Shown: positions 7,509 to 15,663 of the stretch, in pieces | How positions within the stretch are numbered: position 1 is the stretch's first letter | Layout of the letters: the number at the start of each line of letters is the position of its first letter | Assembly (NCBI RefSeq): GCF_000179235.2 | Contig: NZ_CP039373.1 | Span: 434,032-498,031 of the forward strand | Direction: 5' to 3' | DNA from: Synechococcus sp. CB0101 | Lineage (GTDB): Bacteria; Cyanobacteriota; Cyanobacteriia; PCC-6307; Cyanobiaceae | DNA length: 64,000 nt | The notes under the pieces: generated by a model | The model's input: the letters and a program-made list of their open reading frames with translations, nothing else | The model's database searches: none | Told to the model about the DNA's origin: nothing | Translations under genes and position numbers: made by a program

Positions 7509-7681
7509 CCCTGAACGCTGGATTTCGGATCACGCGCGACGATGGCATCAGCGATGCGATTGCGGGTCGGTGTTTCGCCTCCTACGACGAGGCCTACGCC
7601 GTGCTCGAGCGCTATTACGCCGACCTGTGCTGCTCCGACGATCGGGAGTACTACCGGATTGAGCCGATTGAGTCCCCTTAG
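7505..7681 (+). CDS. Small acidic protein, 58 aa
   Basis: A 58-residue protein, MTLNAGFRITRDDGISDAIA onward, with a tyrosine-rich helical middle (SYDEAYAVLERYYADLCCSDD) and a C-terminal EYYRIEPIE. This resembles small cyanobacterial proteins of unknown role. The ATG is embedded in the upstream stop (ATGA), which argues that it is translated. It ends 25 bp before the DUF1400 hydrolase start. Confidence 0.68.
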   Translation: MTLNAGFRITRDDGISDAIAGRCFASYDEAYAVLERYYADLCCSDDREYYRIEPIESP

Positions 7682-7706
7682 CCTGCTGGCCCGCGCTGGC
7701 TTTGGG

Positions 7707-9221
7707 ATGCACTGTCTGTTCCGTTCCGCTGTGGGGCTGGTGTGCCTGGCTGCCAGCTGTGGGCCGGCCCTGGCGCTCGATGAAGTGGTGGTGGAGCTGC
7801 CCCTGCTCGAGAACACCCTGCGGGTGAAGCTCAGTGAGTTGAAGAGCCCTGAGGCTCTGATGCAGGGGAGCAGCGATCTGGCTGAGTTGGATCGCGCCAG
7901 CGACGGTGAGCTGGGCCGCAAATTGCTGAAGTTGCTCAACCATCCGGTGCCGGTGAGTTTTCGCCAGCTCGTGGACAGCTCGGCCGGCTCCCCACTGCTT
8001 GAGCAGGCTCTGCTGTTGGTGTCCTCCTTCGGCACGGTGGAGGGGCGCAGCCCGGATCTCAGTGGTGAGACCCTGAAGCAGGCCCTCGAGCAAGCCACCG
8101 CTGAATCCCCTGACGGTCAGCCCACGCTGTTGCAGCTGATGGAGGCGATTCCGGGGGAGCGGGTTCGTCTCAACCTCTCGCAAGCCCAGGTCGTGCTGGC
8201 GCGAATGTTGCGGCACCGCCGGCGCGCTGAACGGCTGATGGCCACAGCTCTTCCTGCGCCTACGGCCAGCGACAGCTCCGCAGACGCAGCCGTCACCGTG
8301 AGCCGCACCAAGCTGGCGGTGCCTCACCGACCGGCACCCTTGGAATTGGTGCTGATGCAGCCCACCACGGGTGGCAATGGTCGCCTGGTGGTGATTTCAC
8401 ATGGCCTCTGGGACAGCCCCACGAATTTCGAGGGTTGGGGCCAACGCTTGGCCGGCCAGGGCTACAGCGTGGTGTTGCCCCGCCACCCCGGGAGTGACAA
8501 ACACCAACAACACGAGGTGCTCACTGGCCAGGCTCCGCCGCCCTCTCCCCAGGAGCTGGCCCTACGCGCTCAAGACATCACCGCCGTCAACGATGCCGTT
8601 GCTCAAGGGCAGTTGAGCGCGTTGGCAGGTGTGAAGGCTGATCGGGTGGTGGTGATCGGTCATTCCTGGGGGGCCACCACAGCCCTGCAGTTGGCCGGGC
8701 TCAAGCCTGAAGATGAGGCTCTGCGCGCACGTTGCGACAACATCGCTGATCCGGAGCGCAACCTGAGTTGGACGCTCCAGTGCAGTTGGCTCTCGGCGGT
8801 GAGCCAAGCGGCCGTTGATGATCCCCGTGTGATCGCCGTTGCGGCGGTGAGCCCTCCGGTGTCGTTGCTCTTTCCCAAAGGAGCGTCGCAACACATCACC
8901 GGCCGTGTCTTGCTGGTGAGCGGAACCCACGATTGGGTCGTTCCTCCTGACCCCGAAGCGGTCGAGCCCTTTTCGAACGCCAATCCACGCGGCAATCAGC
9001 TGGTGCTGGTTCAGGGTGGCGATCACTTCAACCTGCGTCCGGGCGCTTCGGCTGATGGCGGTCCTCTGGCGCCTCTGCTGGTGGAGTGGACCGATCGCTC
9101 CTTTGCTGCCGGGGCAGCGGTGAAGCCGGCACCGGGTGCACCGCCGCTGTTGCCCCAGGGATCCTGGGGGAGCAGCGGCAAGCCGATGGCCGATGTGAGC
9201 GACCAGCTTCAGCGCCGCTGA
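7707..9221 (+). CDS. Exported DUF1400 alpha/beta hydrolase (predicted lipase/esterase)
   Basis: A 504-residue protein with an N-terminal signal peptide (about residues 1-24, ending ALA). A DUF1400-type helical region follows (about 25-170; e.g. GETLKQALEQATAESPDGQPTLLQLM), then an alpha/beta hydrolase domain. The domain has an HGLWDS oxyanion region near residue 233, the nucleophile elbow GHSWGA (serine about residue 320), an acidic residue in SGTHDWVVPPD and a histidine in GGDHFNL. This is a complete serine-hydrolase triad of the platelet-activating-factor-acetylhydrolase/lipase type. It is expected to act in the periplasm, and the substrate is unknown. I chose the ATG at 7707 because it opens a clean signal peptide. 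A TTG upstream would overlap the preceding gene. A terminator follows at 9294. Confidence 0.82.
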   Translation: MHCLFRSAVGLVCLAASCGPALALDEVVVELPLLENTLRVKLSELKSPEALMQGSSDLAELDRASDGELGRKLLKLLNHPVPVSFRQLVDSSAGSPLLEQALLLVSSFGTVEGRSPDLSGETLKQALEQATAESPDGQPTLLQLMEAIPGERVRLNLSQAQVVLARMLRHRRRAERLMATALPAPTASDSSADAAVTVSRTKLAVPHRPAPLELVLMQPTTGGNGRLVVISHGLWDSPTNFEGWGQRLAGQGYSVVLPRHPGSDKHQQHEVLTGQAPPPSPQELALRAQDITAVNDAVAQGQLSALAGVKADRVVVIGHSWGATTALQLAGLKPEDEALRARCDNIADPERNLSWTLQCSWLSAVSQAAVDDPRVIAVAAVSPPVSLLFPKGASQHITGRVLLVSGTHDWVVPPDPEAVEPFSNANPRGNQLVLVQGGDHFNLRPGASADGGPLAPLLVEWTDRSFAAGAAVKPAPGAPPLLPQGSWGSSGKPMADVSDQLQRR

Positions 9222-9293
9222 GTTGTGGGTAGGTATCCATCCCCATGGCCCTGAGCCGCCGTGCTCGCTTTGCTGGCGCCGAAGCCTCCTCAC

Positions 9294-9316
9294 ACAGCCC
9301 GTCAGGGCTGTTTTTT
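9294..9316 (+). terminator. Rho-independent terminator after the DUF1400 hydrolase
   Basis: The arms ACAGCCC (9294-9300) and GGGCTGT (9305-9311) surround a 4-nt loop, followed by six T residues. It lies 73 bp past the hydrolase stop and closes the transcription unit that began near 6640. Confidence 0.85.
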
Positions 9317-9377
9317 ATGTGGATCCCAGCGCCAGTGCGTGGCTTCTTCCTAGCGTCATGCCTGATTTGGCTGCAGT

Positions 9378-10178
9378 GTGCGCCCGTATTTCCTGCTTGA
9401 ACCGGGTGATGGTCTGCTGTTATGCGCTCCCGACGGTTCGATCAGCCATGTGGATCGCACGGCCGCCGTTCGCCTCGGGATCAAGGCGGAGCATTGGTGT
9501 GGTCAACCGCTCAAGCAGTGTTGGCCTGCCCTGGCGGAACTGATCATTCAGGAGCGGGATCGGCTTGAGGCCGGCCCCCGGGACCATGTGGTCGCTCTGG
9601 CCCAGCCCACCCAGTTCGAGTTGGCGACGCGCATTCGTCTGTTTCGCACCGATGCCGGTTTTGGGGTGGGCATCCTGCGGCGACGCTCCCAGCGCTTGCA
9701 CGATGCCGACCCGGAAGCGCCTGAAGACACCTATCGCCTGTTGCTCGAGGCTGTGCTCGACACCGCCCAGGATGCGGTGCTCGTGACGCTGGCGGAACCG
9801 TTGAACGCGCCGGGCCCATTGATTGTGTTTGCCAACCAGTCGCTCCTGGATCAGACCGGTTACGCGCTGAACGAAGTGCTGGGCCGCAGTCCCAGGCTCT
9901 TTCAGGGGCCCGACACCTGTCGTGAGACGACGGGGCGCTTACGCCGGGCCATGGATCAGTGGGAGCCCTCGCGCATGCAGGTGCTCAACTACCGCCGAGA
10001 TGGCTCCACCTGCTGGATTGATCTCAAGGTGGCTCCACTGGCAGACCCCAATGGATGGCACACCCATTGGGTATCGGTGCAGCGGGATGTGAGCGATCGC
10101 GTGGCGCATGAGCAACGGCTGGCTCAAGAAGCGCTGGCGTTGGCCGAGCGTTTGCACGCCGGAGCCCCAATCGCTTAG
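9378..10178 (+). CDS. PAS-domain protein (LOV-like fold without the flavin cysteine)
   Basis: A 266-residue protein from a GTG at 9378. The N-terminal 110 residues look like a degenerate PAS/sensor module (LLCAPDGSISHVDRTAAVRLGI). Residues 120-250 form a canonical PAS domain: LLEAVLDTAQDAVLVT, then IVFANQSLLDQTGY, EVLGRSPRLFQGPDT, NYRRDGSTCWIDLKVAPL and a VSVQRDVSDRV C-terminus. The position where LOV photoreceptors carry GRNCRFLQ reads GRSPRLFQ, so the photo-adduct cysteine is absent. No kinase, GGDEF or HTH output domain is present, so it is a sensor-only protein that would act through a partner (inference). The start is uncertain. Confidence 0.75.
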   Translation: MRPYFLLEPGDGLLLCAPDGSISHVDRTAAVRLGIKAEHWCGQPLKQCWPALAELIIQERDRLEAGPRDHVVALAQPTQFELATRIRLFRTDAGFGVGILRRRSQRLHDADPEAPEDTYRLLLEAVLDTAQDAVLVTLAEPLNAPGPLIVFANQSLLDQTGYALNEVLGRSPRLFQGPDTCRETTGRLRRAMDQWEPSRMQVLNYRRDGSTCWIDLKVAPLADPNGWHTHWVSVQRDVSDRVAHEQRLAQEALALAERLHAGAPIA

Positions 10179-10283
10179 TGCGGGCTGGAGCCTCAGCTGT
10201 GCGCCAAGTCACTGGACTCTGCAGTGCAGGCAGCTCTCACCTTTTGATGGCTCCGCTGAGCATGGGACGGTGAGCGCAGTTCC

Positions 10284-10451
10284 ATGACTCCCGCAACACC
10301 CTGGCCCGTGGTTGTGACGGCTGAGCCGTTGCACTCCAGCACCCTGTTGCAGCACGCAGAGGCGGTGATCACCATTCCTTGCACCAGCCCTGAAGCGCGG
10401 GCCGATGAAGCGCTTGTTCCCACCTGGCTCGAGCTCTTGGGTCAACGCTGA
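10284..10451 (+). CDS. Possible small protein, 55 aa
   Basis: An ATG frame of 56 codons encoding MTPATPWPVVVTAEPLHSST and ending TWLELLGQR, with alternating hydrophobic and acidic residues. Composition is compatible with a real gene, but no family is recognised. It sits between the PAS gene and another small frame. Confidence 0.4.
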   Translation: MTPATPWPVVVTAEPLHSSTLLQHAEAVITIPCTSPEARADEALVPTWLELLGQR

Positions 10452-10530
10452 AGCCAGCTGCCCAACGGGCACAGGCACGATTGTGTTCTGCACGGGCTGC
10501 GTTGCAGTGCGAATGCAGCTGCATCCGCTC

Positions 10531-10734
10531 ATGTCTGCCACAGCGCCTCCTCCCTGCTGGCTCCACCGCGGTTGCCGCATTCAGTTGATCGGCTACCCCC
10601 GCTGCGAGGGCGCCTATCTGATCCAGCACTCCAGTGGCGCTGTGCTGGGCCGCACCGCCAGCCTCACGGCCGCGCGGTTGTTGATCGACGAGCAGATCTC
10701 ACTCCTGAGGCAACGGTTGGCTGCAGCGGCCTGA
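10531..10734 (+). CDS. Small protein, 67 aa, unknown
   Basis: A 67-residue frame beginning MSATAPPPCWLHRGCRIQLI and containing GYPRCEGAYLIQHSSGAVLG followed by a helical tail (LTAARLLIDEQISLLRQRL). The strand-strand-helix pattern and paired cysteines look like a compact real fold. An in-frame ATG at 10513 is an alternative start. The next gene begins 12 bp after the stop. Function is unknown. Confidence 0.58.
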   Translation: MSATAPPPCWLHRGCRIQLIGYPRCEGAYLIQHSSGAVLGRTASLTAARLLIDEQISLLRQRLAAAA

Positions 10735-10746
10735 AACGGTGGGCTG

Positions 10747-11823
10747 ATGCCAAGCTGGACCGGATCTGAGCGGCTCCGCGTGACGACACCCGTGCTCCTG
10801 TGCGGTTATTACGGCGAGCACAACCTGGGGGACGATGCGCTGCTTGAGGCGCTGCTGGCGCAGCTTCCTCCCACAGCGGTTCCGTTGGTGACGGCCTTCG
10901 ATCAGGAGGAGATCAGCCGCCGGCATGGTGTGGACAGCGTTAATCGACGCAGCCTCGGCAGCGTTTTATCGGCCCTTCGCCGTTGCCGAGCTCTGGTGCT
11001 CGGAGGCGGCAGCTTGCTGCAGGATTCCACCAGTTTTCGCAGCCTGATTTATTACGCCGCCTTGATCAGCGCGGCACGACTACAGGGCAAGCCGGTGCTG
11101 CTCTGGGCGCAAGGGCTTGGCCCTCTGCGCCGCCGCCGTAGCCGGGCCCTGGTGCGGCTACTGCTACCGATGGCGACAGGAATCACCTGGCGCGACGCAG
11201 CTTCGGCCCATTTGGCCCGGCAGCTGGGGGTGGCAGCCCCCCATGGCACGGACGCGGTCTGGAGTCTTCCGCGCCAGCACTGGCTCGGCCTTGGTGGCCC
11301 CATCGTGGTGTGCTGGCGTCCCACCGACCACCTTCAGGGGCAGGAATGGAGCCCTTATCTCAAGGCCCTAGAGCAGCTGGCTGAGCACACTCAGCGCGAG
11401 GTGATCTGGCTGCCCTTCCATCGCGATCAGGATCAGCAGCTGCTCGGTCACTTGCACCAACAGCGACTCATCAGTGAGGCGTTGTATCAGCGCAGCCGGG
11501 TGGTGCATGCCACCACGCCTGTTGAGGCCATGGCGCTGTTCCGCAGTGCCTCGCTGGTGCTGGCCATGCGCCTGCATGCGCTGATCCTTGCGGCCTTGTC
11601 GGGGAGTCCTGTGTGCGCCTTGAGTTACGACCCCAAGGTGCAGGCCTGCGCCAGTGAGCTCGGTTGCGATTGCCTTGATCTGGCCGAGCGTGATCTCGAC
11701 CCGGCAAGCCTGTTCGCTGGCTGGTTGGAGGCCTTTGAGCAGCCGCCGTCCTCCGCCTCGCTGCAGGCGATGGGCCATGCCACCGCACTGCATCGCGACC
11801 TGCTGCAGCGCTTGGAGGCTTGA
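10747..11823 (+). CDS. csaB: Polysaccharide pyruvyl transferase (CsaB family)
   Basis: A 358-residue enzyme predicted to add a pyruvyl ketal from phosphoenolpyruvate to cell-wall polysaccharide. In other bacteria this modification anchors S-layer-homology proteins. Signature segments are LLCGYYGEHNLGDDALLEALL near the N-terminus, LVLGGGSLLQDSTS, LLWAQGLGPL and, towards the end, SLVLAMRLHALILAALSGSP with the conserved RLH. An alternative GTG start at 10780 would give 347 residues and begins right at the conserved core, so the true N-terminus is uncertain. The next gene starts 3 bp after the stop, which suggests co-transcription with the dehydrogenase. Confidence 0.85.
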   Translation: MPSWTGSERLRVTTPVLLCGYYGEHNLGDDALLEALLAQLPPTAVPLVTAFDQEEISRRHGVDSVNRRSLGSVLSALRRCRALVLGGGSLLQDSTSFRSLIYYAALISAARLQGKPVLLWAQGLGPLRRRRSRALVRLLLPMATGITWRDAASAHLARQLGVAAPHGTDAVWSLPRQHWLGLGGPIVVCWRPTDHLQGQEWSPYLKALEQLAEHTQREVIWLPFHRDQDQQLLGHLHQQRLISEALYQRSRVVHATTPVEAMALFRSASLVLAMRLHALILAALSGSPVCALSYDPKVQACASELGCDCLDLAERDLDPASLFAGWLEAFEQPPSSASLQAMGHATALHRDLLQRLEA

Positions 11824-11826
11824 GCT

Positions 11827-12879
11827 GTGCGCGCCATTGGCTACGGCAGTGAGCGTTCCGGAACGGATGCCGACTGCCTGCTCGACATCACCCTGCCCGA
11901 TCCCTCTCCGCAGGAGCACGACTTGCTGGTGGCCGTCGAGGCCGTGAGTGTGAATCCCGTGGAAACGAAGGTGCGCCGCCGTGAACAGCCCGCCAGTGGT
12001 GCCTGGCGCGTGTTGGGTTGGGACGCGGTCGGCACTGTGGTGGCTTGTGGTGCGGCGGTTTCCGGTTTTGCGATCGGTGATCGCGTTTGGTATGCCGGTG
12101 CGTTGCAGCGTCCGGGCTGCAACAGCGCCTTGCATTGCGTGGATTACCGGCTTGCGGCGCACTCTCCCCGCAGCATCAGTGCGGCTGAGGCCGCTGCCTT
12201 ACCCCTCACCGCCCTCACCGCCTGGGAGCTGTTGTTTGACAGGCTGCGTCTGCCACGCCGTGGCCCAGGCAACGACCCTCAAACGCTGCTTGTGGTGGGA
12301 GCTGCTGGCGGTGTGGGCTCGATCCTGGTGCAACTGGCGCTGCAGCTCACCGACCTGGAGGTGGTGGGCACTGCATCACGGGCCGAAACGCAAGCGTGGC
12401 TGCAGCAGTTGGGTGTGAAGCACGTGGTCAATCACCAGGCGCCGCTGGCGGATCAGCTGGCATCCCTATCCCTGCCGCCTCTGCGCACAGTGATCTCCCT
12501 CACCCACACGGATGATCACTTTCAACAGCTGGTGGATCTCCTTGAGCCCCAGGGCGCTCTGGCCTTAATCGATGATCCAGCGCCTCAATCGATCGATGTG
12601 CTGGCGATGAAACGCAAGAGCCTCTCCCTGCATTGGGAGTTGATGTTCACCCGATCGCTGTACAACACCCCAGACATGGCTCGCCAGGGTGCTGTGCTGG
12701 CGGAACTGGCTTCCTTGGTGGATCAAGGTCTGATCCGCAGCACGTTGCGGCAAACCTTTAGACCGATCCATGCCGCCAACGTGCAACGGGCCCATCGTCT
12801 ACTGGAGAGCGGCCGCAGCATCGGCAAGATCGTGCTCGAGGGAGGTATTTCTACCGATGGTGTAGGCCGAAAGGCCTAG
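11827..12879 (+). CDS. Zinc-type alcohol dehydrogenase-like / quinone oxidoreductase family protein
   Basis: A 350-residue medium-chain dehydrogenase/reductase. The N-terminal GroES-like domain has VEAVSVNPVETKVRR and LGWDAVGTVVACGAAV. The nucleotide-binding site VVGAAGGVGSILVQLALQ lies at about residues 157-174, and the C-terminus has RSIGKIVLEGG. Catalytic zinc ligands are not evident, so it belongs to the zinc-independent quinone-reductase-like branch that is often misnamed zinc-type ADH. It should be an NAD(P)H-dependent reductase of unknown substrate in the cytoplasm. The GTG start at 11827 follows csaB by 3 bp. Confidence 0.85.
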   Translation: MRAIGYGSERSGTDADCLLDITLPDPSPQEHDLLVAVEAVSVNPVETKVRRREQPASGAWRVLGWDAVGTVVACGAAVSGFAIGDRVWYAGALQRPGCNSALHCVDYRLAAHSPRSISAAEAAALPLTALTAWELLFDRLRLPRRGPGNDPQTLLVVGAAGGVGSILVQLALQLTDLEVVGTASRAETQAWLQQLGVKHVVNHQAPLADQLASLSLPPLRTVISLTHTDDHFQQLVDLLEPQGALALIDDPAPQSIDVLAMKRKSLSLHWELMFTRSLYNTPDMARQGAVLAELASLVDQGLIRSTLRQTFRPIHAANVQRAHRLLESGRSIGKIVLEGGISTDGVGRKA

Positions 12880-12913
12880 CGACCCTCTGGCCGTTGATGG
12901 CTGGGTGTTCAGG

Positions 12914-13093
12914 ATGACCTCTCAACCCGTGTTGATTGGTGCCCGTGGTGGCACGATCCATCAGCTCCATGCCAGCACTGGGGAGCTGTTTCAGGTGTGC
13001 TTTGAAGGCACCTGCCTCTACTGCGACAGCTTGCACGTGGGCATGGCGCACCTCAATCGCATGGAGCGTGCTACCAGGAGGGAAGCGGCCTAG
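12914..13093 (+). CDS. Small protein, 59 aa, upstream of a C39-like peptidase
   Basis: A 59-residue frame from an ATG at 12914 (a GTG at 12905 is an alternative). It starts MTSQPVLIGARGGTIHQLHA and contains TGELFQVCFEGTCLYCDSLH, a three-cysteine cluster, and a basic C-terminus. It ends 5 bp before the C39-like peptidase start, so the two are almost certainly co-transcribed. No family is recognised. It could be a partner or substrate of the peptidase (inference only). Confidence 0.55.
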   Translation: MTSQPVLIGARGGTIHQLHASTGELFQVCFEGTCLYCDSLHVGMAHLNRMERATRREAA

Positions 13094-13098
13094 AGGCC

Positions 13099-13689
13099 AT
13101 GACTCTCTCCACCGGGCAGCGTCTGTTGCTGCCCGTGCGTCAGTACTACGTGCAGACCGACAGCCGGATACCTGGCCAGGCCTACCGCATGTGTTTTTCC
13201 AGCACCTGCGCCATGGCCGTGAAATATCTGAGGCCGGAGGCGTTGAAAGGCTCTAATGCCGACGACACCTATCTGCACACTCTGCGCCGCTATGGCGACA
13301 CCACCTCAGCGCAGGCTCAGATCCATGCCTGCGCTGATTACGGCGTGTTGGCCAGCTACCGCACCAGCGGTGATCGGCACCTGCTGGAGGCTGAGTTGAA
13401 AGCCGGCTATCCCGTCGGAACTGGTTTTCTCCACCACGGCCCGTCGTCTGCACCACGAGGCGGCGGTCACTGGATTCTTGCCGTGGGTTTTGAGCCCGGT
13501 GCCGGGATTTTCAACGATCCCTACGGCGAACTCGACAACGTCAGCGGTGGCTATGTGCGCGTGGGTTCAGGCGGGCACAACGTGGCCTATAGCTGGCGCC
13601 ACTGGCTGCCCCGCTGGGAGGTGGAGGGCCCCGGAAGCGGCTGGTGCATGACCTTCAGGCGGACGGATGGGTTGCCGCCAGGTTCTTGA
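13099..13689 (+). CDS. C39-like cysteine peptidase, 196 aa
   Basis: A compact papain-like (peptidase_C39_2-type) domain with no export signal or other module. It has a Q-x-D/N N-terminal strand (YYVQTDSRIPGQ), the candidate nucleophile in YRMCFSSTCAMAV (Cys32, with a second cysteine at 37), the histidine in GGGHWILAVGF and the third residue in IFNDPYGE. This set matches stand-alone C39-like proteins. Similar MCFSS-type sequences are familiar to me from cyanophage genomes, so a viral connection is conceivable. It overlaps the convergent peroxiredoxin gene by 35 bp at the 3' end. The substrate is unknown. Confidence 0.72.
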   Translation: MTLSTGQRLLLPVRQYYVQTDSRIPGQAYRMCFSSTCAMAVKYLRPEALKGSNADDTYLHTLRRYGDTTSAQAQIHACADYGVLASYRTSGDRHLLEAELKAGYPVGTGFLHHGPSSAPRGGGHWILAVGFEPGAGIFNDPYGELDNVSGGYVRVGSGGHNVAYSWRHWLPRWEVEGPGSGWCMTFRRTDGLPPGS

Positions 13690-14227
13690 GGCTCGTCAGC
13701 ACCTCCTGGCTGTGGCCACTGGGCCGCACCGCCACCCAGATCTGGCGCAGCACCCCATCTGGATCGATCAAGAACGTGTGGCGCTGTGAAAACGGAGGGA
13801 TCCAACTGCCATAGGCCTTGCTCACCTGCCCGCCGGGATCAGAGAGCAGCGGATAGGCCAGGGCCTCGCTGCCGCAAAACTCAGCATGGGATTCCGCGCT
13901 GTCGGCACTGACGCCCACCACGTCAGCCCCGGCCTGGTGGAATGCCTCGAGATCACGCTGAAAGCCGCGGGCCTCGATCGTGCAGCCCTCGGTGAAATCG
14001 CGCGGATAGAAATAGAGCACCAGCCAGCGACCGGCAAAGCCATCCAGGCTGCGGTCTGCTTCGGTCGCGCTTCCATCGGGTCCCGGCACCACCCCATGGA
14101 GTGTGAAGTCAGGGGCTGGTTCCCCCTCAGTTGGCAGCACACCACCCAAAGCAAAAGCCTGCCGGGACCAACCCAGCAGGCTCAAGGAGGTGATGGCAAG
14201 CCCGCTCAGAACCTGGCGGCGCTGCAT
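13655..14227 (-). CDS. Exported peroxiredoxin Q/BCP-type
   Basis: A 190-residue thiol peroxidase with an N-terminal export signal that starts with a twin-arginine-like MQRRQVL followed by a hydrophobic stretch ending AFA (about residue 26). The thioredoxin-fold core has LVLYFYPRDFTEGCTIEARGF, where Cys82 is the peroxidatic cysteine and T-E-G-C replaces the usual T-P-G-C. GVSADSAESHAEFC has a second cysteine, and TFLIDPDGVLRQIW follows. The signal predicts action in the periplasm or thylakoid lumen. It is the last gene of the mscS-rpmB-prx leftward run, and its 3' end overlaps the C39-like gene. Confidence 0.86.
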   Translation of the reverse strand: MQRRQVLSGLAITSLSLLGWSRQAFALGGVLPTEGEPAPDFTLHGVVPGPDGSATEADRSLDGFAGRWLVLYFYPRDFTEGCTIEARGFQRDLEAFHQAGADVVGVSADSAESHAEFCGSEALAYPLLSDPGGQVSKAYGSWIPPFSQRHTFLIDPDGVLRQIWVAVRPSGHSQEVLTSLKNLAATHPSA

Positions 14228-14251
14228 CTCAGATCTCAGGTCGATTGGAAC

Positions 14252-14488
14252 TCAGATCTTGGCCAGGTTGATGCCCAGCTCCTTGGCGTAGGCACCCAGA
14301 CCCTTCTTCTGGATGGTCTTGAGGGCCCGGGTGGACACACGCAGCTTCACGAAGCGGTTGCCCTCAGCCCACCACAGACGACGCTCCTGGAGGTTCACCT
14401 GCTGGAGCTTTTTGGTCCGCACGTGGGAGTGGGACACGGCCATGCCGTTGTTGGCGCGCTTGCCGGTGAGTTGGCAGACCCGGGACAT
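14252..14488 (-). CDS. rpmB: 50S ribosomal protein L28
   Basis: A 78-residue, strongly basic protein. It begins [20 protein letters not shown], with the conserved SHSHVRTKK and [14 protein letters not shown] segments of bacterial L28, at exactly the usual cyanobacterial length. The start is the ATG at 14488. Upstream in-frame codons are non-conserved. The 23 bp to the peroxiredoxin start contain two copies of AGATCTGAG in direct orientation. Confidence 0.96.
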   Translation of the reverse strand: MSRVCQLTGKRANNGMAVSHSHVRTKKLQQVNLQERRLWWAEGNRFVKLRVSTRALKTIQKKGLGAYAKELGINLAKI

Positions 14489-14548
14489 GACCGACCTTCT
14501 GGGGAAATGTTGACGACGTGGCCCCGACGGAGCCAAGCAGCCACCTTA

Positions 14549-15577
14549 TCAGTCGGTGGATGGCTGGATCAGTTGCACAGTGCGGGTGGGGAAGGCGAAG
14601 TCGATGCCTTCTTCAGCAAAACGCCGCACGATCTCCAGGTTGATGCGCTGTTGCACGTTCATCGCCTGCACAAAGTCGTTGGTGGGCACGAAATACACCA
14701 GTTCGAAATCGAGGCTGCTGTCGTTGAAGGCAACGAAATGGCAGCGGTCGAACTGGGCATCGCCACCGCACTCCACGATGGTTTGCAGCAACCCCGGGAT
14801 ACGCGCCAGCGTGTCGTGATCGGTGTCGTAAGTCACGCCAAGCCGGTAGATCAAGCGCCGGCGTTGCATTTCCCCGTAGTTCGCCACCACCGATGTGGTG
14901 AGGGAGCTGTTGCTCATCACGATCGCTTCACCATTGATGCTGCGCAGCCTGGTGCTGCGCACACCCACGCGCTCCACCGTGGCCCAAACGCTGCCGACAT
15001 TGATGAACTGCCCGCTCACAAAGGGCTTGTCCAACAGGATCGTGATGTATTCAAAGAATTCCGCCACCGGCTCCCGCAGGGCCAGGCCGGCACCGATGCC
15101 ACCGGCGCTGAGCAGGGCCCAGATCGCCGCCATCTGGACGCCGATGTTCTGCAGGTAGAACACGGCGCCGATGGTCCACACCAGCGCTCGCAGCAGAGGT
15201 GCCAGCGACCGGATCATCGTGGCGACGGCCTCTTCGCTTTGCCGGGTGGCCCAGCTCTTCAGGAGCCGGATGCCGATGCGGTTCACCAACCGCACCAGCA
15301 GGACCACCAGGATTAACTTCGCCAGACCAAAGGCCAGCCGATCCCCGGCAGCGGTGCTGGGAATGATCTGCCAGGCCAGAGCGGCGCTCAGCACCCAGCC
15401 GGCGGGAGCAATGGTCTCGCCCAACACCTGCACGATGAAGTCGTCGGTGCCGGATCGGGTTCGCCGCACCACCCGGCCCGCCAGCACCGTGATGACCCGT
15501 GCCAGCAGGATCGAAAGGAATCCTCCACCGACGAGGGTGAGCAGCGCGGGCAGAAAGGTGGCCGGGTCCAGAGGCAT
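14549..15577 (-). CDS. Mechanosensitive ion channel of the MscS family
   Basis: A 342-residue membrane protein with an N-terminal helix (about 8-30), further helices around 58-75 and 85-105, and a pore helix with the glycine/alanine pattern LLSAGGIGAGLALREP. The MscS beta domain follows: PFVSGQFINVGSVWATVERVG, then RLRSINGEAIVMSNSSL, and an alpha/beta C-terminus. MscS channels release solutes during hypo-osmotic shock. Here the gene sits 86 bp from, and divergent to, the glycerol/GG block, which fits osmotic physiology, although no shared regulation can be shown. Confidence 0.9.
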   Translation of the reverse strand: MPLDPATFLPALLTLVGGGFLSILLARVITVLAGRVVRRTRSGTDDFIVQVLGETIAPAGWVLSAALAWQIIPSTAAGDRLAFGLAKLILVVLLVRLVNRIGIRLLKSWATRQSEEAVATMIRSLAPLLRALVWTIGAVFYLQNIGVQMAAIWALLSAGGIGAGLALREPVAEFFEYITILLDKPFVSGQFINVGSVWATVERVGVRSTRLRSINGEAIVMSNSSLTTSVVANYGEMQRRRLIYRLGVTYDTDHDTLARIPGLLQTIVECGGDAQFDRCHFVAFNDSSLDFELVYFVPTNDFVQAMNVQQRINLEIVRRFAEEGIDFAFPTRTVQLIQPSTD

Positions 15578-15663
15578 CAGGCGCGTGTTGTTTCTGTTGG
15601 GCCCACTGTCGCCTGACAGTTCCGGTTGATCGACCTAAGTGTGTGGGGAAAGGGATCTGCCCC

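Noticed and set aside
14228-14270. Direct repeat AGATCTGAG between rpmB and the peroxiredoxin gene as an attachment site
   Set aside because: There are only two short copies 13 bp apart with no integrase or tRNA. It is probably chance, since AGATCT is self-complementary.
13886-15316. 476-codon plus-strand open frame across peroxiredoxin, rpmB and the MscS gene
   Set aside because: It is antisense to three well-supported genes. Its translation is histidine/glutamine-rich with no domain. High GC keeps such frames open.
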